Below, one piece after another: positions 19,506 to 27,599 of a DNA stretch of 64,000 nucleotides (positions are counted from its first letter, which is position 1; every line of letters begins with the position of its first letter). A program made the translations under genes and the position numbers. The notes below the pieces were generated by a model. That model worked only from the letters and a program-made list of their open reading frames with translations. It made no database searches and was not told the origin of the DNA. Source of the DNA: FEN-1297 sp963843605 (GTDB taxonomy: Bacteria > Bacteroidota > Ignavibacteria > Ignavibacteriales > Ignavibacteriaceae); NCBI GenBank assembly GCA_963843605.1, contig CAWJLA010000010.1:620001-684000 (forward strand), read 5' to 3'.

Positions 19506-19598
19506 TTATCTGTAGTCATGATTTTCTTTTTTATCTCCGAAAAGAAACTCGAGAACTACTAATAGGATACCTATCAAAAAAAATAATACTGCTTTCAT
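19506..19598 (-). CDS. 30-residue single-pass membrane peptide
   Basis: A short frame with an unusually strong ribosome-binding site: GGAGGAG ends four bases before the ATG at 19598. The 30 residues are MKAVLFFLIG, then a continuous hydrophobic segment to about residue 21, then the charged tail GDKKENHDYR. This layout (one helix, positive and polar C-terminus) is typical of small regulatory or accessory membrane peptides. It lies alone in a 540-base gap, in the direction of the receptor pseudogene 280 bases downstream. No homologue is recognised; the hydrophobic pattern and RBS are the whole case. Confidence 0.5.
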   Translation of the reverse strand: MKAVLFFLIGILLVVLEFLFGDKKENHDYR

Positions 19599-19765
19599 TT
19601 TCTCCTCCGTTATATTGTACTAAAAACTAACTGAAGTTGCGTTAACGGTATATTAAACTAATATTATCATATTGTTAATTCGGTGTTCTGCAATTGACTG
19701 GCTTATCCGGATATTACATTTTTAAGCGTGCTTTTATAAACTATAAAATCAAAATACCGGATTAA

Positions 19766-21928
19766 ATGTTAAAAAAAATCCTATACTGGCTACTGTCATT
19801 TTCTAAAATACCCGTTGAAGCACTGAAAATGTTCGGTACGGCGAACGAAATAAGCGGAATAAATAAAGAGAATCTGCCTGTTGAGCTTCTGCCGCTTAAT
19901 ACAACGCAGCTTTCAAGGGGACTTCTGAATTATACTTTTTTCCAGACTAACCTAAACTGGATACTTCCCTACTGGGCCGAAATGCAGTATAATTACAGAT
20001 CATTCTCATTTATTCCCAGATCGCATATCGGTTTGTCAATGAACGTAACTCACCGGAACTGGACGGCAATCGGAAACCCCGACTGTGATACAGAACCTAT
20101 TGTAGATCCCCGGGGATTAATTACGCCTTTTAAGAACGGCTGGTCGGTAGATATTTGGTACAAGTCCGGCAATGATATTTTATTCCCTTCAAAATCAGAA
20201 AATGTAATACAAAAACTTGTAAAAAATTTGCCGGTTGTTGAGACTAAAATAAACAAAGATAATATTGAAGTTACGTCAACCGCTTTTACATCAGGCAGTC
20301 AATTATATATTAAGGCAAATTCCGGAAATAGCGGGCCGGGAAAAATAATATTAGCGATCCGACCGTATAACCCGGAAGGTATCAGTCTTATCGATGATAT
20401 TAAATACGATAAGACCGGGAACCGTTTTATTATAAATACAGAGCATTCAATCAAATTGTCGTGTGCTCCCTCATTTGTATACTGTTCGACGTTTATTGAA
20501 GGCGATGCTTTATTTAGTCTGACTAAATCCGGGCCGAGATATTTCTCAAAATGCGAACACGGAATGGCAAGCGCTCTAGCTGTATTCGATGTAAATCAAA
20601 ATGATAATGAAGTTGAGTTTAGCTGCAGTTTAAATAATTCCGGCAGCATCAGTACTTCGAATTCTGTACCGGATATAATAAACAATTGGGAAAAGAAATT
20701 ATCGGAAGGAATATCGTTAAGTACGCCCGATGATCGGTTAAATGCTTTGTTCGGTTTTTCCGTTTCAACTTTGCTAATGCTGGTCGACGGAGAGATAATA
20801 ACTCCCGGTCCTTTTACTTACCATCAATTCTGGATAAGGGATGCTGCATACATGGTTAACTCCCTAGATAAAGCAGGCTATTCAAATATAACGGAGAAAA
20901 TATTATCATCTTTAAAAAAATATCAGGATAAAAAGGGATATTTCCGTTCGCAAAAAGGCGAATGGGATTCCAACGGCCAGGTTTTGTGGATGATTTTTCA
21001 GCATACTTTACTAACCGGTAACGATGATATATTTGTTTCCGACTTTGAGTACTTATTAAATGGTTTAAAGTGGATTGAGAAAAAAAGGCTTCTTCAAAAT
21101 ATACATGCAGGGGAACCGTTTTACGGTCTGCTGCCTTCAGGATTAAGCGCCGAACACCTGGGATTGGCCGATTTTTATTTCTGGGATAATTTCTGGTCTC
21201 TTGCGGGCATAACGGCCTTTATTGAAATGTGCAGAAGGAACGGTAGAATTAAAGAAACTGAAGATGCACAAAAGTTGTTTGATGACTACCGGAAGTCGGT
21301 GGATATGGCTATTGAAAAAGTACAAAAGAAATTTGAGGTCAGGGAAATTCCGGCATCATGCACACGCGGCATTGACTGCGGTATGATAGGCTCTATCTGC
21401 GCTTCTTATCCTCTTCAATTGTTTGACGGCGGCGGCGATCAAATGAAATCAACTCTGGATACTATATACTCGAGGTATTTCTTTAACGGGATGTTTTTTC
21501 AGAATGTAATTCACAGCGGTATGAATGCTTATCTTACATTGCAGACGGCGCATTCCTTTTTATTTCTGGGAGAAAGAGAAAAGTTTTGGAAAATATTAAA
21601 GTCCGTGACGGATAAAGCGGGCAGCATGCTTAATTACCCTGAAGCGATTCATCCGTTTACAGCCGGCGGTGTTATGGGCGACGGCCACCACGGATGGGCA
21701 GCCGCAGAAATTATTTCGGCATTGAGGGACGCATTTGTCTATGAAAGGATGATTAATTCAGCGCAATTTAAGGAATATATACTCTTGGCCGGAATTCCGG
21801 AGAACTGGTTTAAAGGAACAGTTCCTTTTGAGATCAAAGATGCGCCGGTGTTTTACGGAGTTGTTTCAATACGAGTTGTTCCTTCTGATGAATATATATT
21901 AAATCGAAACAGATTTGCAGCAGCATAA
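19766..21928 (+). CDS. Six-hairpin glycosidase-like protein (frame broken near 3' end)
   Basis: The 720-residue product has a beta-sandwich-like N-terminal half (about 1-310) and an (alpha/alpha)6-barrel-type half (about 315-690). Barrel motifs are WIRDAAY (about 352-358), GEWDSNGQVLW (about 389-399), FWDNFWS and DGHHGWAAAE, as in the GH15/GH63/GH78 type of glycosidase. The Asp of IRDAAY and the Glu of GEWDSN are candidate catalytic or substrate-binding residues. No signal peptide is obvious, although the first 15 residues are mildly hydrophobic. The last codons are out of register: a further ~60 codons of sensible protein continue in another frame to 22091. Substrate unknown. Confidence 0.72.
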   Translation: MLKKILYWLLSFSKIPVEALKMFGTANEISGINKENLPVELLPLNTTQLSRGLLNYTFFQTNLNWILPYWAEMQYNYRSFSFIPRSHIGLSMNVTHRNWTAIGNPDCDTEPIVDPRGLITPFKNGWSVDIWYKSGNDILFPSKSENVIQKLVKNLPVVETKINKDNIEVTSTAFTSGSQLYIKANSGNSGPGKIILAIRPYNPEGISLIDDIKYDKTGNRFIINTEHSIKLSCAPSFVYCSTFIEGDALFSLTKSGPRYFSKCEHGMASALAVFDVNQNDNEVEFSCSLNNSGSISTSNSVPDIINNWEKKLSEGISLSTPDDRLNALFGFSVSTLLMLVDGEIITPGPFTYHQFWIRDAAYMVNSLDKAGYSNITEKILSSLKKYQDKKGYFRSQKGEWDSNGQVLWMIFQHTLLTGNDDIFVSDFEYLLNGLKWIEKKRLLQNIHAGEPFYGLLPSGLSAEHLGLADFYFWDNFWSLAGITAFIEMCRRNGRIKETEDAQKLFDDYRKSVDMAIEKVQKKFEVREIPASCTRGIDCGMIGSICASYPLQLFDGGGDQMKSTLDTIYSRYFFNGMFFQNVIHSGMNAYLTLQTAHSFLFLGEREKFWKILKSVTDKAGSMLNYPEAIHPFTAGGVMGDGHHGWAAAEIISALRDAFVYERMINSAQFKEYILLAGIPENWFKGTVPFEIKDAPVFYGVVSIRVVPSDEYILNRNRFAAA

Positions 21929-22091
21929 CGGAATATCATCCGGTTTAGAATTTGTTTTTAAAATACCTGTAGAGGCCGAAAAAATAATAGCCTGCGGTAA
22001 TGAAATTCTTTTCACCGGCAAAAATGAGATAAGCTTTTCAGTATCGCCTCTGCCTTCAAAAATAATAATTTACAAACGTAAAAAATCTTGA
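21903..22091 (+). pseudogene. Displaced C-terminal domain of the glycosidase-like gene
   Basis: Immediately after an indel in the TATATATT tract near 21895, the second frame is open for 62 codons (ending TGA at 22089) and encodes beta-strand-rich protein (GLEFVFKIPVEAEKIIACG, FSVSPLPSKIIIYKR) of the kind that closes six-hairpin glycosidases. The upstream frame instead stops at 21928 after a few improbable residues. The natural gene end is therefore probably 22091. Confidence 0.65.
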
Positions 22092-22355
22092 TTATTTTCG
22101 GCAAAGAATAAGGTTATTTCCATGACTTGTTTCGCTGTTTTACTAGGGTATTGTTTACTAGAAAATATCTATTTGGAATTTGAATTTTAAAGTTCAACAT
22201 TTTAAGTAATTATTAACAGACGATAATCAGTAATTTGATTTCGGAATCTTAGTTAGAATTTAAAAATTTCTTAACACGTTGTTAAACTTCCGGTAAGATG
22301 GAAATGCTAAATTGCACTTAACTATTTTGTCGATTATAAATAAACCGGAATAACT

Positions 22356-22709
22356 ATGGAAGACAATCAAATTACCAGGGGATACGATATCAGCATACCC
22401 GACTGTTTAATTAATAAAATATTATTAGAATTGAAATCTGGCAAGCATCTTACCGCACTTAATTATATAAATAAATTATTAGAAATCTACCCGGATAATT
22501 TTAAAGCTTACTATTTAAGAGCAAATCTCCTGAGTTTATACAGAGATAAGGAAGGCGCCATTGAAGATTACGATAAGTGTCTTACTTTAAAACCCGATCA
22601 CTTGGATGCGTATATAAATAGGGGCTTGACCAAGAAATCATTAGGAGATATTGAAGGCAGTTATTCTGATTTTAAGATAGCCGGAGAATTGGGTAAATGC
22701 TTAATATAA
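22356..22709 (+). CDS. Small TPR-repeat protein
   Basis: A 117-residue protein with about three tetratricopeptide repeats from residue 22 on: HLTALNYINKLLEIYPDN, then AYYLRANLLSLYRDKEGAI with YDKCLTLKPDH, then AYINRGLTKKSLGDIEGSY. The spacing of A/Y/G and P positions every 34 residues is classical. No signal peptide or membrane segment is present, so it is a cytosolic protein-interaction module. Partners cannot be deduced. It stands alone, with about 130 bases to the small membrane protein gene downstream. Confidence 0.75.
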   Translation: MEDNQITRGYDISIPDCLINKILLELKSGKHLTALNYINKLLEIYPDNFKAYYLRANLLSLYRDKEGAIEDYDKCLTLKPDHLDAYINRGLTKKSLGDIEGSYSDFKIAGELGKCLI

Positions 22710-22842
22710 GATGTTGAAAAAATATTTTGACCGGTAAAAAATCAGACCTTAGAAATTGTTACTTAATAATTCTTTAATCCTTACGTAATATTCCGGTAAC
22801 ATTGAATTAATAAATTGCCTCCGATTAAAATAAGGATAAAAA

Positions 22843-23019
22843 ATGAAATCAAAACTTTTCTTTAATTCACTGGCTTTCATTCTGGCAGGATTATTATCCG
22901 TTATCAGGCACGAGGAGTTTGCTTTAATAATTTCTGTCGGCTTTGCGGTTATTTTCTTCGTACTTAGTTTGATTTTTAAAAAGGAACGTGAAGCAGTAAT
23001 GGCCGGTCAATACGATTAA
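22843..23019 (+). CDS. 58-residue two-helix membrane protein
   Basis: The ATG at 22843 is preceded by AAGGA at seven bases. The product has two hydrophobic helices (about residues 6-20 and 26-45) joined by a short RHEE turn, then a basic KKERE segment and a short soluble tail ending GQYD. Codon use and the RBS look genuine, but no family is recognised. It lies between the TPR gene and a lipoprotein gene on the same strand. Confidence 0.55.
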   Translation: MKSKLFFNSLAFILAGLLSVIRHEEFALIISVGFAVIFFVLSLIFKKEREAVMAGQYD

Positions 23020-23459
23020 AAATACAATCCATTGTAGATTATTAAAGACTTTCATAACCCGGTGCTCATTTACGGGAGACTACTTATATCATCATTCCGG
23101 GTAAAACTGCTTATTTGAAAATAATGTGAATAATCAAATTATATAATCCCGCCGTATATATTTCCCATAATATTGCCTCAGCTTAATTAGCTGTTATCTT
23201 TTCGCATAATTTATTTTAAAATCATTGCTACAATAAAACTTGCGAAGTATAATTACACAGAGGCCAGATATATTTATTGTATGAAATTAAAACGAAAAAT
23301 ATTATTTTATTTACAAGTATTGTATCTTATATAATCCGGAAGGATCAAATATAGTATAGAAATTTTGAAACAATAAATTAAGAGAATCCGGCGGATAATA
23401 TTAAAACATTATGCGCCAAGATTAATTAAACGGACTAAAATTAAAAGACGAGGTGAGCC
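23020..23459. other. AT-rich intergenic stretch
   Basis: About 440 bases with no supported gene, RNA or terminator. GAGGTGAG just before 23460 serves as the ribosome-binding site of the next gene. Confidence 0.5.
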
Positions 23460-24077
23460 ATGAAATTCTCTGCGGCAATATTGTTCATGGGATTATTGGC
23501 CGGTTGTTCGTCAATTCAGCAAATTACTTATTCCGATATACCGCAGTTATTAATAAGATCTCCTTTGCCCGACATTAGTTATGAGATGTACTTGACTAAA
23601 TTCTCTTTAAACATTCTTCTTCTTATAGACAAATCTGGTAACGTGGAAATAGTGCGGCTATTAAATACAAGCGGTAATACTCTGTGGGATTCTTTAGCCG
23701 TAATATCGATTATGAATTGGAAGTATTCCCCTGCCCGCATAAAAGGTGAACCAGTGCCCGCCTGGGTCAGGCAAAAAGCGTTAATAAAATATTCTGATCC
23801 CGTTTATATGGAACTTGAAGAAATCCTGTGCAATAATATTCAACTAGCAGATTCGGTGTATAATGCATTGTCGGAAGGAAAAAAATTCGATGTCCTTGCA
23901 AAAGATAAATCCGTTTCACCTTCATCTAAAAACGACGGAAATATCGGTATTGTGAATATAAACCAGTATCCTGATGAAATTCGCAAAACAATTTTGGAAC
24001 TTAGAATTAGTGAATTTACGAGACCAATGAAATTCGGCAGTCAGTTTCTTATCATTAAAAGATTGAAAAGCCAGTAA
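23460..24077 (+). CDS. Lipoprotein fusing TonB-C-like and parvulin-like domains
   Basis: The 205-residue product has a lipoprotein signal (MKFSAAILFMGLLAGC, Cys16). Residues about 35-110 match the TonB C-terminal fold: LLLIDKSGNVEIVRLLN, then NWKYSPARIKGEPVPAWV, the classical W-(K/R)-(F/Y)-x-P-A...G-x-P-V pattern. Residues about 115-203 match a PpiC/parvulin rotamase core: LSEGKKFDVLAKDKSVSPSSK, DGNIGIVN and LRISEFTRPMKFGSQFLIIKRL. Each domain is common, but the two fused as a surface or periplasmic lipoprotein is not a usual architecture. It shares its transcript with the exported nitroreductase 17 bases downstream. Prolyl isomerase activity is not assured. Confidence 0.75.
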   Translation: MKFSAAILFMGLLAGCSSIQQITYSDIPQLLIRSPLPDISYEMYLTKFSLNILLLIDKSGNVEIVRLLNTSGNTLWDSLAVISIMNWKYSPARIKGEPVPAWVRQKALIKYSDPVYMELEEILCNNIQLADSVYNALSEGKKFDVLAKDKSVSPSSKNDGNIGIVNINQYPDEIRKTILELRISEFTRPMKFGSQFLIIKRLKSQ

Positions 24078-24094
24078 TAAGAGGGATAAATGCA

Positions 24095-24751
24095 ATGAAA
24101 TGCGTGAATTACTTTATGATATTTCTATTTATAGCAATTTCGGCAAATTTAATTCTTGCCCAGACTCAGTCAACGGAATTTCTTCCCGCTCCCCAAATTA
24201 GTAACGGAAATGATTTCCTTGCTCTGCTTACAAAGAGGAAATCATGCAGAAATTTTGCGTCCAGGGATCTAACCAAACAACAACTCTCCGAAATATTATG
24301 GGCGGCTTACGGCGTGGCTGATTCGGTTTCAGGAAAACGAACAGTTCCCTCTGCACATGCAGTGTATGAAATAAATGTATATATAATAAATAAGGACGGT
24401 CTCTTTTTATATCAGCCCTTATCGCATTCGCTAAAAGTAATTCAAAAAAAAGATTTAAGGCAATTTGCAGGTCTGCAGAGTTTTGTTGCAAAAGCACCTT
24501 TAACCTTAATTTATGCCGCCGACTTCAGTAAATTGGGCGGAGATTTATCGGATGACAAAAAGATTTTTTTAGCCGCCGCGAATACGGGATTTATTGCTCA
24601 GAATGTTTATCTATATTGTGCATCCGCCGGTTTAGGAACAGTTGTAAGGGATTGGATAAATAGGGATTTGCTGTCCGAAAAGATGGGCTTATCTGAAAAG
24701 AATCAGAAAATAATTTTAGGGCAGACAATCGGCTACCCGGCATCTGAATAA
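24095..24751 (+). CDS. Exported nitroreductase-family protein (SagB-like)
   Basis: A 218-residue flavin-dependent nitroreductase-fold protein with an N-terminal signal peptide (about 1-22, ending ILAQ). Family elements are the RKSCRNFASRDLTKQQLSEILWAAYG start (residues about 48-73, split here), the FMN-phosphate-binding Arg/Ser near R48-C51, VPSAHAVYEINVYI and the NTGFIAQNVYLYCASAGLGTVVR block (about 168-190). SagB-type relatives oxidise azoline peptides, and others reduce quinones or nitro compounds; with an export signal the role is unclear. It is the second gene of the lipoprotein operon. No lanthipeptide or azoline precursor or cyclodehydratase is nearby. Confidence 0.8.
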   Translation: MKCVNYFMIFLFIAISANLILAQTQSTEFLPAPQISNGNDFLALLTKRKSCRNFASRDLTKQQLSEILWAAYGVADSVSGKRTVPSAHAVYEINVYIINKDGLFLYQPLSHSLKVIQKKDLRQFAGLQSFVAKAPLTLIYAADFSKLGGDLSDDKKIFLAAANTGFIAQNVYLYCASAGLGTVVRDWINRDLLSEKMGLSEKNQKIILGQTIGYPASE

Positions 24752-24876
24752 ATCTATACGGTTGTGCATTTTAAATGTTACTTCTACAGGGAAAAGAATT
24801 CTCCACGGGTTTTAGAGTGATAAGAAATTTTATTATATTTTCCGGTCAATTTAAGTTCTTATGCATTGGTAAATAC

Positions 24877-24950
24877 GCGCCCGTAGCTCAACTGGATAGA
24901 GCATCAGACTTCGGATCTGAGGGTTGAGGGTTCGAATCCTTCCGGGCGTA
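24877..24950 (+). tRNA. tRNA-Arg(TCG)
   Basis: A 74-base cloverleaf: acceptor GCGCCCG against CGGGCGT (one G-U at the tip), D-arm GCTC...GAGC, anticodon stem TCAGA/TCTGA closing the loop CTTCGGA with anticodon TCG, T-arm GAGGG-TTCGAAT-CCTTC, discriminator A, no encoded CCA. It reads CGA and CGG. tadA starts 16 bases downstream, so the two are probably one transcript. Confidence 0.95.
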
Positions 24951-24966
24951 CGAGGATTAAATTAAA

Positions 24967-25440
24967 ATGTTCTTCTCCGAAGATTCTTATAAATTTATGT
25001 ATACTGCAATTCAAGAGGCGGAAGTAGCACTTGAGCAGAATGAAGTGCCCGTCGGTGCTGTAGTAGTTCACAATAACCGGATAATCGGCCGGGGACACAA
25101 CCAGGTGGAAATGCTCAAAGACCCTACCGCACATGCCGAGATGATTGCTATTACTGCTGCCGCAAATAATATGGGAGACTGGCGTCTAACGGAATGCGAT
25201 ATTTATATTACACTTGAACCGTGCATTATGTGTACTGGCGCCCTTCTGAATTCAAGAATTAAAAATGTGTATTTTTCAGCGTTCGATATTAAGTTCGGTG
25301 CCTGCGGATCTGTTTATAATTTGGCCGAAGAAGGTAAATATAACCATAAATTGAAGGTATACAGCGGGTTATATGAATCTGAAAGCCAGATGCTGCTTAA
25401 ATCCTTTTTTACAAAGATGAGGCTTAAAGCAGATAAATGA
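24967..25440 (+). CDS. tadA: tRNA-specific adenosine deaminase
   Basis: Zinc deaminase that converts A34 to inosine in tRNA-Arg(ACG). The 157 residues carry HAEMIAI (His and Glu of the active site, about 57-63) and EPCIMCTGALLNSRI (about 87-101) with the two zinc Cys. Also typical are VPVGAVVVHNNRIIGRGHN and GACGSVYNL. Length is normal. It begins 16 bases after tRNA-Arg(TCG) and is followed 95 bases later by adk. Its expected substrate, tRNA-Arg(ACG), is encoded in the same window at 12177. Confidence 0.95.
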   Translation: MFFSEDSYKFMYTAIQEAEVALEQNEVPVGAVVVHNNRIIGRGHNQVEMLKDPTAHAEMIAITAAANNMGDWRLTECDIYITLEPCIMCTGALLNSRIKNVYFSAFDIKFGACGSVYNLAEEGKYNHKLKVYSGLYESESQMLLKSFFTKMRLKADK

Positions 25441-25535
25441 TTTAGCTATAATTTTATTTTTTAGCTTTTAATATTATTAATTGCTTGATTAAAACTGCTA
25501 ATAGTAATAATTTACTAAATAAAATAGAGAATTTA

Positions 25536-26207
25536 ATGCGAATTATTTTATTTGGCTCTCCGGGCGTTGGCAAAGGTACCCAGGCTAAAATTCTATCCTC
25601 CAAATTAAATATACCCCATATTTCAACTGGCGACATATTGAGAAAAGCTGTACGCGAAAAAACTTCTCTAGGAATTAAAGCCGAGAAATCCATAACTAAC
25701 GGTGAATTGGTTTCCGACAATATCATGATGGCGATCATTGAAGAAAAGATTCAATGCAAAGAATGCGGGAAAGGATTTATCCTTGACGGTTTTCCCCGTA
25801 CGGAAGCGCAGGCAGTTGCCTTCGACGAACTTCTTAAAAAATTGAATATCCCGGATATGTATCTTGTCGCAATATCCGCAGATGAGGAAGAATTAATAAG
25901 ACGGCTGGCAAACCGCAGGGCCTGTAAAGTATGCCATAATATTTTTAATTATTTCGAGATAAAAGACAGCAATGTTTGTCCGAAGTGCGGTGCGGTGGAC
26001 AGCTTTTATCAAAGAGAAGACGATAACGAAGAAGTAATAAGAAGAAGACTTGAAATTTATTTAACAACTACAAAGCCTGTAATAGATTATTACGATAAGA
26101 AAAATCGCGTAATTCATATTGATGGAGTTGCCCCTGTAGAAGAAGTAACCAGGGAGATTATTTCCGAAATTGAGCAGAAAACAGGCGAAAAATTTACTTT
26201 TGTTTAA
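25536..26207 (+). CDS. adk: Adenylate kinase
   Basis: Interconverts ATP + AMP and 2 ADP. I start at the ATG at 25536, giving MRIILFGSPGVGKGTQ and a 223-residue enzyme; an in-frame ATG 17 codons earlier would add an unconserved N-tail. Motifs are the P-loop GSPGVGKGT (7-15), STGDILR (AMP site, about 30-36), FILDGFPRT (about 83-91) and a zinc-type LID with four Cys, CKVC...CPKC (about 127-148), rather than the His/Asp pair of some enzymes. It overlaps the convergent ftsE by 14 bases. Confidence 0.95.
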   Translation: MRIILFGSPGVGKGTQAKILSSKLNIPHISTGDILRKAVREKTSLGIKAEKSITNGELVSDNIMMAIIEEKIQCKECGKGFILDGFPRTEAQAVAFDELLKKLNIPDMYLVAISADEEELIRRLANRRACKVCHNIFNYFEIKDSNVCPKCGAVDSFYQREDDNEEVIRRRLEIYLTTTKPVIDYYDKKNRVIHIDGVAPVEEVTREIISEIEQKTGEKFTFV

Positions 26208-26862
26208 GTACTGCCTTTAAAGCTTTGCCGTTTTCCAATTTTATAATTTTTGACGGATGTTTTTTTACTATGTCATAATTATGCGTTGCGAATAATACCG
26301 CCGTACCCTGGGAATGAATTTTAAGGAAAATCTCCAGAATTTCCGACGCTGTCTCAGGATCCAGATTTCCCGTAGGTTCATCCGCAAGTATTAACGTCGG
26401 TTCGTTAACAACAGCTCTTGCAATTGCAATTTTTTGCTTCTCTCCGCCTGATAATTCACCCGGCATACTGTATCTTCTATGTATTAAACCTACATCCGTT
26501 AATGCATCGTTTACTTTTCTTTTAATTTCCCGGCGCGGAGTATTTGTGGATTCCAATATGAAAGCAATATTGTCGTAAATATTTCTGTCATTTAATAATT
26601 TAAAATCCTGAAAAACAATACCCAGTTTTCGTCTTAAATAAGGAAGCTTTCGCGGTTTTATGGTGGAGGAGTCAAACTCTCCCACAGTCACAATGCCTGT
26701 GTTCGGAAGAATGTTCATATAAATCATTTGAATAAGAGTGCTCTTCCCCGCCCCGCTTTTCCCGATTAAAAAACTGAACTCACCGTTGTCCAAAGAAAAA
26801 CTTAAATCTTTGAATAGCGGCTGATTGTTGTAATTGAAATAAACATTATTAAAATTAAGCAT
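26194..26862 (-). CDS. ftsE: Cell-division ABC ATPase FtsE
   Basis: Cytosolic ATPase that with FtsX controls peptidoglycan hydrolases at the septum. The 222 residues show Walker A GKSGAGKST (about 34-42), the Q-loop in VFQDFKLL, signature LSGGEKQKIA (about 139-148), Walker B LILADEPTGNLDPET (about 158-172) and the H-loop ATHN. FtsE-type sequence features such as the YLRRKLGIVFQDFKLL stretch favour FtsE over LolD. ftsX is not adjacent, unlike the usual arrangement. The gene directly follows a methyltransferase gene on the minus strand. Confidence 0.85.
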   Translation of the reverse strand: MLNFNNVYFNYNNQPLFKDLSFSLDNGEFSFLIGKSGAGKSTLIQMIYMNILPNTGIVTVGEFDSSTIKPRKLPYLRRKLGIVFQDFKLLNDRNIYDNIAFILESTNTPRREIKRKVNDALTDVGLIHRRYSMPGELSGGEKQKIAIARAVVNEPTLILADEPTGNLDPETASEILEIFLKIHSQGTAVLFATHNYDIVKKHPSKIIKLENGKALKAVLKQK

Positions 26863-27599
26863 TATTTAACCATCTTTTTTGTAAGGAATTGAACTCTCTC
26901 CGAGTTTGTGTTTCCGTCTCTAAATGAAAAACTGTCGTAGCATTTTACTACATATAGCCCGGCCTTTTCCAGAAGATCGAAATATGTTTCAAATGTATAA
27001 ATTTTCTGATGGTGGATTTCGGAATAAACTTCTCCGTCAGGAAATTTTAAATTAAAAGCATTGGTATGAACTCTTGTTTTTGAGTTATATCTGCTCTTCT
27101 GCAAAAACCGTATACCTTTATAAATTCCTTTTCTTTCGGGTATTCTGGTATGAACAAGACTGTTTTTTTCCATGCTTGCATCGAACGTGAATATGCCGTT
27201 GTCATTTAGCACTGAAGCTACTTCACGGAACATTTTTAAAAGCAATTTGCTGTTTTTAAGATAATTTATGCTGTCAAATGTAGAATATACCAGATCAAAC
27301 TTACTTTTAAACGGCAAGTCTGTCATATTGCAGCATACTTTAGGCACAATATCTTTTTTATCGCTTGCCAGCATATTCTTGCTGATATCGGTAGCGATTA
27401 TATTCGGATAAAACTGCATAAAATAATTAGCAAGTTTACAATTTCCGGCGGCCAGTTCAAGAATCTTTGCATTAGGCCGAAGATATCCGTCTACCAAACT
27501 GTCAAGGTAATGAGCCCAGGTACGGTAGCTTACTTTGCGCATCAGGAATTCATAAATAACCGGAAGTTCTTCGTAAATTTTTTTATTTTCTGCCGCCAA
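26862..27599 (-). CDS. Class I SAM-dependent methyltransferase
   Basis: A 245-residue cytosolic protein. The SAM-binding motif I is ILELAAGNCKLA (about 45-56), with a following IIATDIS (about 65-71), and post-II motifs include YSTFDSINYLKN. The ERKGIYKGIRFLQKSRY part and the C-terminal EVYSEIHHQKIYTFETY resemble the ubiquinone/menaquinone-like small-molecule group. The substrate is unknown. It overlaps pdxA by 17 bases upstream and abuts ftsE downstream, so it lies inside a pdxA-methyltransferase-ftsE transcript. Confidence 0.8.
   Translation of the reverse strand: MAAENKKIYEELPVIYEFLMRKVSYRTWAHYLDSLVDGYLRPNAKILELAAGNCKLANYFMQFYPNIIATDISKNMLASDKKDIVPKVCCNMTDLPFKSKFDLVYSTFDSINYLKNSKLLLKMFREVASVLNDNGIFTFDASMEKNSLVHTRIPERKGIYKGIRFLQKSRYNSKTRVHTNAFNLKFPDGEVYSEIHHQKIYTFETYFDLLEKAGLYVVKCYDSFSFRDGNTNSERVQFLTKKMVK

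Noticed and set aside
12821..22091. All frameshifts as assembly or homopolymer errors
   Set aside because: Possible for the receptor and BNR genes, but the kinase has too many lesions and tens of kilobases of core genes have none. Kept as an alternative, not as the main reading.
24095..24751. SagB-like protein as part of a modified-peptide cluster
   Set aside because: No precursor peptide, cyclodehydratase, protease or dedicated exporter is nearby, and the protein has its own export signal.
24904..25134. Minus-strand ORF with the RPEGFEPSTLRSEV end
   Set aside because: It is antisense to tRNA-Arg(TCG) and tadA; EGFEPSTL-type peptides are a well-known artefact of translating tRNA genes backwards.
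25485..25535. Longer N-terminus of adenylate kinase
   Set aside because: The family starts at M-R-I-I-L-F-G; the extra 17 residues are Asn/Lys-rich and unconserved.
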